The notes below the pieces were generated by a model. The model was not told where the DNA came from. It worked only from the letters and a program-made list of their open reading frames with translations, and made no database searches. Source: Armatimonadota bacterium (GTDB lineage: Bacteria > Armatimonadota > Zipacnadia > Zipacnadales > UBA11051). From it: 64,000 nucleotides of DNA. The position numbers and the translations under genes were made by a program. This document shows positions 61,233 to 64,000 of the stretch, piece after piece. How positions within the stretch are numbered: the stretch's first letter is position 1; every line of letters starts with the position of its first letter. Location of the stretch: assembly GCA_013178155.1 (NCBI GenBank), contig JABLXH010000033.1, positions 25,023-89,022 on the forward strand, given 5' to 3'.

Positions 61233-62279
61233 ATGCCTGTCTCCATTCGTCGCCAACCCGACTTCGACCAGTTCCTCAAGGCATTGTGGCGGCGCGGTCG
61301 GCCCGACCATCTGCCCTTCTACGAGCACATCGCCAGCCCTGGTTTCATCGCCCGGCGCACCAGGACTGAGTTCGACCGCATGGGGTACGACGATCCGCGT
61401 TACTGGCCCACCTATGTGGACTTTTGGCTCGGCATGGGCTATGACTGCGTGCCCATGGAGATCGGACTGTCGTGCCGCCTGGCTTCCAGTGACCACGAGG
61501 CGGGAGCCAAGTCCCACCGCAGCGAAGCGACGGCCTGCATCTTCTCTCTGGCCGACTTTGAGCGCTACCCCTGGCCACCGGTCTCTGACCCTATCGAGTT
61601 CCGCCACTTTGAGACCGTGGCCAAGCTCCTCCCCGAGGGCGCCAAGATCGTGGGCGGCGTCGGGGCTGGGCCGTATGAGTGGGCCACCTACTTCCTGGGC
61701 GTGGAGGGGCTGGCCCTGGCGATCTACGACCAGCCCGATCTGGTGGAGGCGGTCTTCGGCAAGCTGCGGGAGCTGCACGTCAGCGCTCATCGGCAGTTGG
61801 CGGAGATGGACTGCATCGGCGCTCTACGCCAGGGCGATGACCTGGGCTTCAAGACCGCCACCTTCCTGCAGCCCGACCACCTGCGGCAGTATGTGTTCCC
61901 TATCTACGCCGACATGGCCGCCGCCGCCCATGCCCACGACAAGCCCTTCATCCTGCACTCCTGCGGCGACCTGGACGCGGTCTATGAGGACATCATCGCC
62001 TGCGGCGTGGACGCCAAGCACTCCTTCGAGGAGACCATCCGGCCGCTGGAGGACTTCAAGGCCGAGTACGGAGCCCGCTGCACGCCCCTGGGCGGCCTGG
62101 ACGTGGACATCGTCTGCCGCGCCGACGAGCCCACCCTCCGCGCCTACACCCGCGACAAGATCGAGAAGTGCTTTGCCGACGGCTGGTGGGCCCTGGGCAC
62201 CGGCAACTCTCTGACTGACTACATGCCGGTAGAGCAGTACCTGATTGTGCTGGACGAGGGGATGAGGGTGGTGGGGTAG
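61233..62279 (+). CDS. Uroporphyrinogen decarboxylase-family methyltransferase-like protein
   Basis: The product is 348 residues, a third URO-D-superfamily protein in the window. IRRQPDFDQFLKALWRRGRP opens it, and KPFILHSCGDLDAVYEDIIA carries the His-X-Cys-Gly zinc motif of MtaA/CmuA-like methyltransferases. KHSFEETIRPLEDFKAEYGA and TPLGGLDVDIVCRADEPTLR follow, as in many COG0407 members. The ATG at 61233 has AGGAGAAGGGAG upstream. It lies 68 bases after the broken propeller gene and 26 before the GH140-like gene. A link to sugar or methoxy-group metabolism is inferred from context only. Confidence 0.78.
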   Translation: MPVSIRRQPDFDQFLKALWRRGRPDHLPFYEHIASPGFIARRTRTEFDRMGYDDPRYWPTYVDFWLGMGYDCVPMEIGLSCRLASSDHEAGAKSHRSEATACIFSLADFERYPWPPVSDPIEFRHFETVAKLLPEGAKIVGGVGAGPYEWATYFLGVEGLALAIYDQPDLVEAVFGKLRELHVSAHRQLAEMDCIGALRQGDDLGFKTATFLQPDHLRQYVFPIYADMAAAAHAHDKPFILHSCGDLDAVYEDIIACGVDAKHSFEETIRPLEDFKAEYGARCTPLGGLDVDIVCRADEPTLRAYTRDKIEKCFADGWWALGTGNSLTDYMPVEQYLIVLDEGMRVVG

Positions 62280-62305
62280 GACCTGGAGGACAGGAGGGAG
62301 CCGAG

Positions 62306-63724
62306 ATGCACCGACTGACATTCCCCTGTTGGGTGGTGATCGGCATGACTGCATGGCAGGGCGCAAACGCCGCCGAGTTGCCGCGGCTTGAGGTCGGCGC
62401 GAATGGCCGGCATCTGACTGCCGGTGGGCAACCCTTCTTCTGGCTGGCGGACACGGCATGGTGGATCGTCCGGAGGGTCGGGCCCGAGGAGCAGGAGGAG
62501 TACCTGACCCGCCGCGCCGCTCAGGGCTTCAATGTGATCCAGGTCCACTGCGGTTTCGAGCGGCCGGACTACGCCGGCAACTGGCCCTTTGTGGAGAATG
62601 ACCCTGCGCGGCCCAATGAGGCGTTCTGGCAGCACATGGACGAGTCTGTCGCCCGCGCGCGGGAGCATGGCCTGTACGTGGCCCTGGTGCCAATGTGGGG
62701 CCAGGAGTACGGCCAGGCCTTCGGCAACGATGCCGAGAGCGCGCGGCGCTTCGGACGCTGGATCGGGGCGCGCTACGGTGGCCATAGCCACGTCTGCTGG
62801 ATCGTCAGCGGTGAGTATGACGCCATCAACGGGTTCCGTCTGCCCATCACGGCCGCCCAGCGGGCCGTGCTTGTGGCCATGGCTGAGGGTCTGCGCGAAG
62901 GGCATGGCGCAACGCAACTGATGACCATCCATCCGGGTGCGGCGCGCACGTCGGCGACCGACTTCCACGCGGAGGCGTGGCTGAGCTTCGACATGCTGCA
63001 GTCCGGCCACCACGTGGACTGCGAGGCCTACCGCATGGCTGAGAACCACACCCTCATCCGTGAGGCCCTGGCTCTGGCGCCGCCCAAGCCGGCGCTGGAC
63101 GGAGAGCCTATCTACGAGGATACGCCCGACGCCATCTGGGTGGACCACGACGTGACCCGCCCCCGCGCCGACGGCCTGGCGGTTCGGCGCAAGGCATACT
63201 GGTCGGTGTTTGCCGGGGCCTGCGGACATACCTATGGGCACAATGACGTCTATGGCATGAATGTCCCCAAAGAGCCCGGTCACGTGGTTCCCTACCCTGA
63301 GGGCCCGGGGCAGCGCGGGCACTGGCGCGATGCCCTGAACGCCGAGGGCGGCAGTCAGATGCGACATCTGCGGGCACTGGTGGAATCCAGGCCGTTTGCC
63401 GAGCGCGTGGCCGAGCCGGCGTTGACGCCGAACGCGCCGAAGCAGGGCCTGCAGCACGTGGCTGCTGTGCGGGCCAGCGATGGCAGCTATGCCATGATCT
63501 ACCTGCCGACGGCGGGGTCGGTACGGGTCGCGCTGGGTGTGCTAAGAGCGGAGCGCCTGCGGGCGTGGTGGTTCGACCCGCGCACCGGCGAAGCCCGCCC
63601 CGCTGGTGAGTTCGCGGCTGAGGGCGAGCAAGACTTCACGCCCCCGGCCGACGCCGGAGGCCCCGACTGGGTCCTCGTGCTGGACGACGTCTCCCACGGC
63701 TACGGCAAGCCAGGAGAGCTGTAG
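62306..63724 (+). CDS. Secreted DUF4038 / GH140 (apiosidase-family) protein
   Basis: The product is 472 residues with a signal peptide (CWVVIGMTAWQGANA). The DUF4038 opening LTAGGQPFFWLADTAWW and RRAAQGFNVIQVHCGF match GH140, whose founding member is an endo-apiosidase acting on rhamnogalacturonan II. The candidate nucleophile is E267 in KPALDGEPIYED. The other catalytic position, usually an Asp in the GGD stretch, reads SGEYD here (E170). A small C-terminal beta-domain (RVALGVLRAERLRAWWFDPR) resembles the collagen-binding-like DUF found after DUF4038. GGAGGGAG precedes the ATG. Many DUF4038 proteins have other specificities, so apiose is only a hypothesis. Confidence 0.75.
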   Translation: MHRLTFPCWVVIGMTAWQGANAAELPRLEVGANGRHLTAGGQPFFWLADTAWWIVRRVGPEEQEEYLTRRAAQGFNVIQVHCGFERPDYAGNWPFVENDPARPNEAFWQHMDESVARAREHGLYVALVPMWGQEYGQAFGNDAESARRFGRWIGARYGGHSHVCWIVSGEYDAINGFRLPITAAQRAVLVAMAEGLREGHGATQLMTIHPGAARTSATDFHAEAWLSFDMLQSGHHVDCEAYRMAENHTLIREALALAPPKPALDGEPIYEDTPDAIWVDHDVTRPRADGLAVRRKAYWSVFAGACGHTYGHNDVYGMNVPKEPGHVVPYPEGPGQRGHWRDALNAEGGSQMRHLRALVESRPFAERVAEPALTPNAPKQGLQHVAAVRASDGSYAMIYLPTAGSVRVALGVLRAERLRAWWFDPRTGEARPAGEFAAEGEQDFTPPADAGGPDWVLVLDDVSHGYGKPGEL

Positions 63725-63737
63725 GGCCACGCAGTCC

Positions 63738-63767
63738 TTGTGTAACCTGGTTCCCTTCTGCTATGCT
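63738..63767 (+). promoter_or_regulatory. Weak candidate promoter for the last propeller gene
   Basis: TTGTGT (63738-63743), an 18-base spacer and TATGCT (63762-63767) lie in the 83-base gap before 63808. Both hexamers are imperfect, so this is a weak call. Confidence 0.25.
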
Positions 63768-63807
63768 GGGGCCTCGCGATCGTTCGTAACCGCATGGAGG
63801 CTTCTTT

Positions 63808-64000
63808 ATGGGTCGTTGGCTCGCTCTGGCGTGGTTGCTGCTGACTGTCGGCGCGTGGGCCGAGGACTGGCCCGAGATGCAGGGGGCCGGACGGCGCAGC
63901 GTCTGGAACGAGACCGGTATCCTGCGCCAGTTCCCGGCCGAGGGGCTGGCGGTGAGTTGGCGCGTGCCCATTGGCGGCGGCTTCAGCGGGCCCGCCGTGA
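63808..64000 (+). CDS. PQQ-type beta-propeller protein, N-terminal part (cut by window edge)
   Basis: This is the first 64 codons of an exported protein. The start GRWLALAWLLLTVGAWAEDW is a signal peptide. WPEMQGAGRRSVWNETGI and FPAEGLAVSWRVPIGGGFSG match the opening of secreted PQQ-binding-like (BamB-type) propellers. GGAGG (63796-63800) lies 7 bases before the ATG. It resembles the broken propeller at 59857 in its WPGW/WPEM start, so the two may be paralogues. The rest lies beyond the window. Confidence 0.8.
   Translation, partial: MGRWLALAWLLLTVGAWAEDWPEMQGAGRRSVWNETGILRQFPAEGLAVSWRVPIGGGFSGPAV

Noticed and set aside
1..64000. tRNA, rRNA, CRISPR arrays, insertion sequences, phage genes or att sites
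   Set aside because: I looked for their hallmarks (cloverleaf ends, spaced repeats, transposase or integrase motifs, flanking duplications) and saw none. A covariance-model scan would settle small RNAs.

Overview
The window is about 64 kb of GC-rich, densely coding bacterial chromosome with strong Shine-Dalgarno sites and sigma70-like promoters. Several features suggest a heterotrophic polysaccharide degrader of the Planctomycetota / Armatimonadota / Hydrogenedentota type: a prepilin with an H-X9-DG tail, many large secreted carbohydrate-active proteins, DUF4838, DUF4038 and DUF6785-like families, an FAD oxidoreductase with an SLH-like tail, and PQQ/NHL/BNR beta-propellers. No rRNA, tRNA, CRISPR array, transposase or phage gene was seen, so the phylum is inferred from gene families only.

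Layout. 1-366 (-) is the start of purH behind a consensus promoter. 782-3364 (+) holds a secreted protein, an STN-like secreted protein and a prepilin. 3410-4048 (-) is a membrane-anchored amidase. 4232-11284 (+) is an unusual transport operon: an ArsP-type permease, three ModA-like lipoproteins (one with two binding domains in tandem), a thioredoxin-like lipoprotein, one ModB-like permease and one ATPase. 16051-11298 (-) is a sugar/polyol catabolic operon: cupin, mannitol-1-phosphate-dehydrogenase-like enzyme, class II aldolase, uronate-isomerase-like protein and amidohydrolase. It diverges from a RuBisCO-like protein (16134-17558), which is followed by a complete sulfate ABC importer (17697-21762) with its own promoter, an internal stem-loop and a terminator.

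21931-28297 (+) has two uroporphyrinogen-decarboxylase-family proteins and a 1375-residue secreted DUF4838/FnIII/LamG protein. 29017-36417 (+) has two anchored beta-propellers, an ABC-2 exporter whose two membrane subunits carry C-terminal thioredoxin-like and TPR-like domains, and a secreted protein of unknown function. 36422-51851 is mostly carbohydrate-active: two heparinase II/III-like proteins, a clan GH-A hydrolase, a beta-helix protein, a PL10-like pectate lyase, a GH2 beta-mannosidase and an ABC exporter. 51995-64000 (+) is a further secreted/catabolic series: BNR propeller, GH43/32-like propeller, FAD oxidoreductase with SLH-like tail, DUF6785-like membrane protein, a PQQ-type propeller gene broken by an in-frame TAG, a third URO-D-family protein, a GH140-like (apiosidase family) protein and the start of another PQQ propeller.

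The main biological theme is depolymerisation of pectin-, mannan- and uronate-containing glycans followed by sugar-acid or polyol catabolism. The most unusual system is the 4.2-11.3 kb transport operon. Its binding proteins carry cysteines where molybdate-binding relatives have oxyanion-binding residues, which suggests a thiol-seeking ligand.
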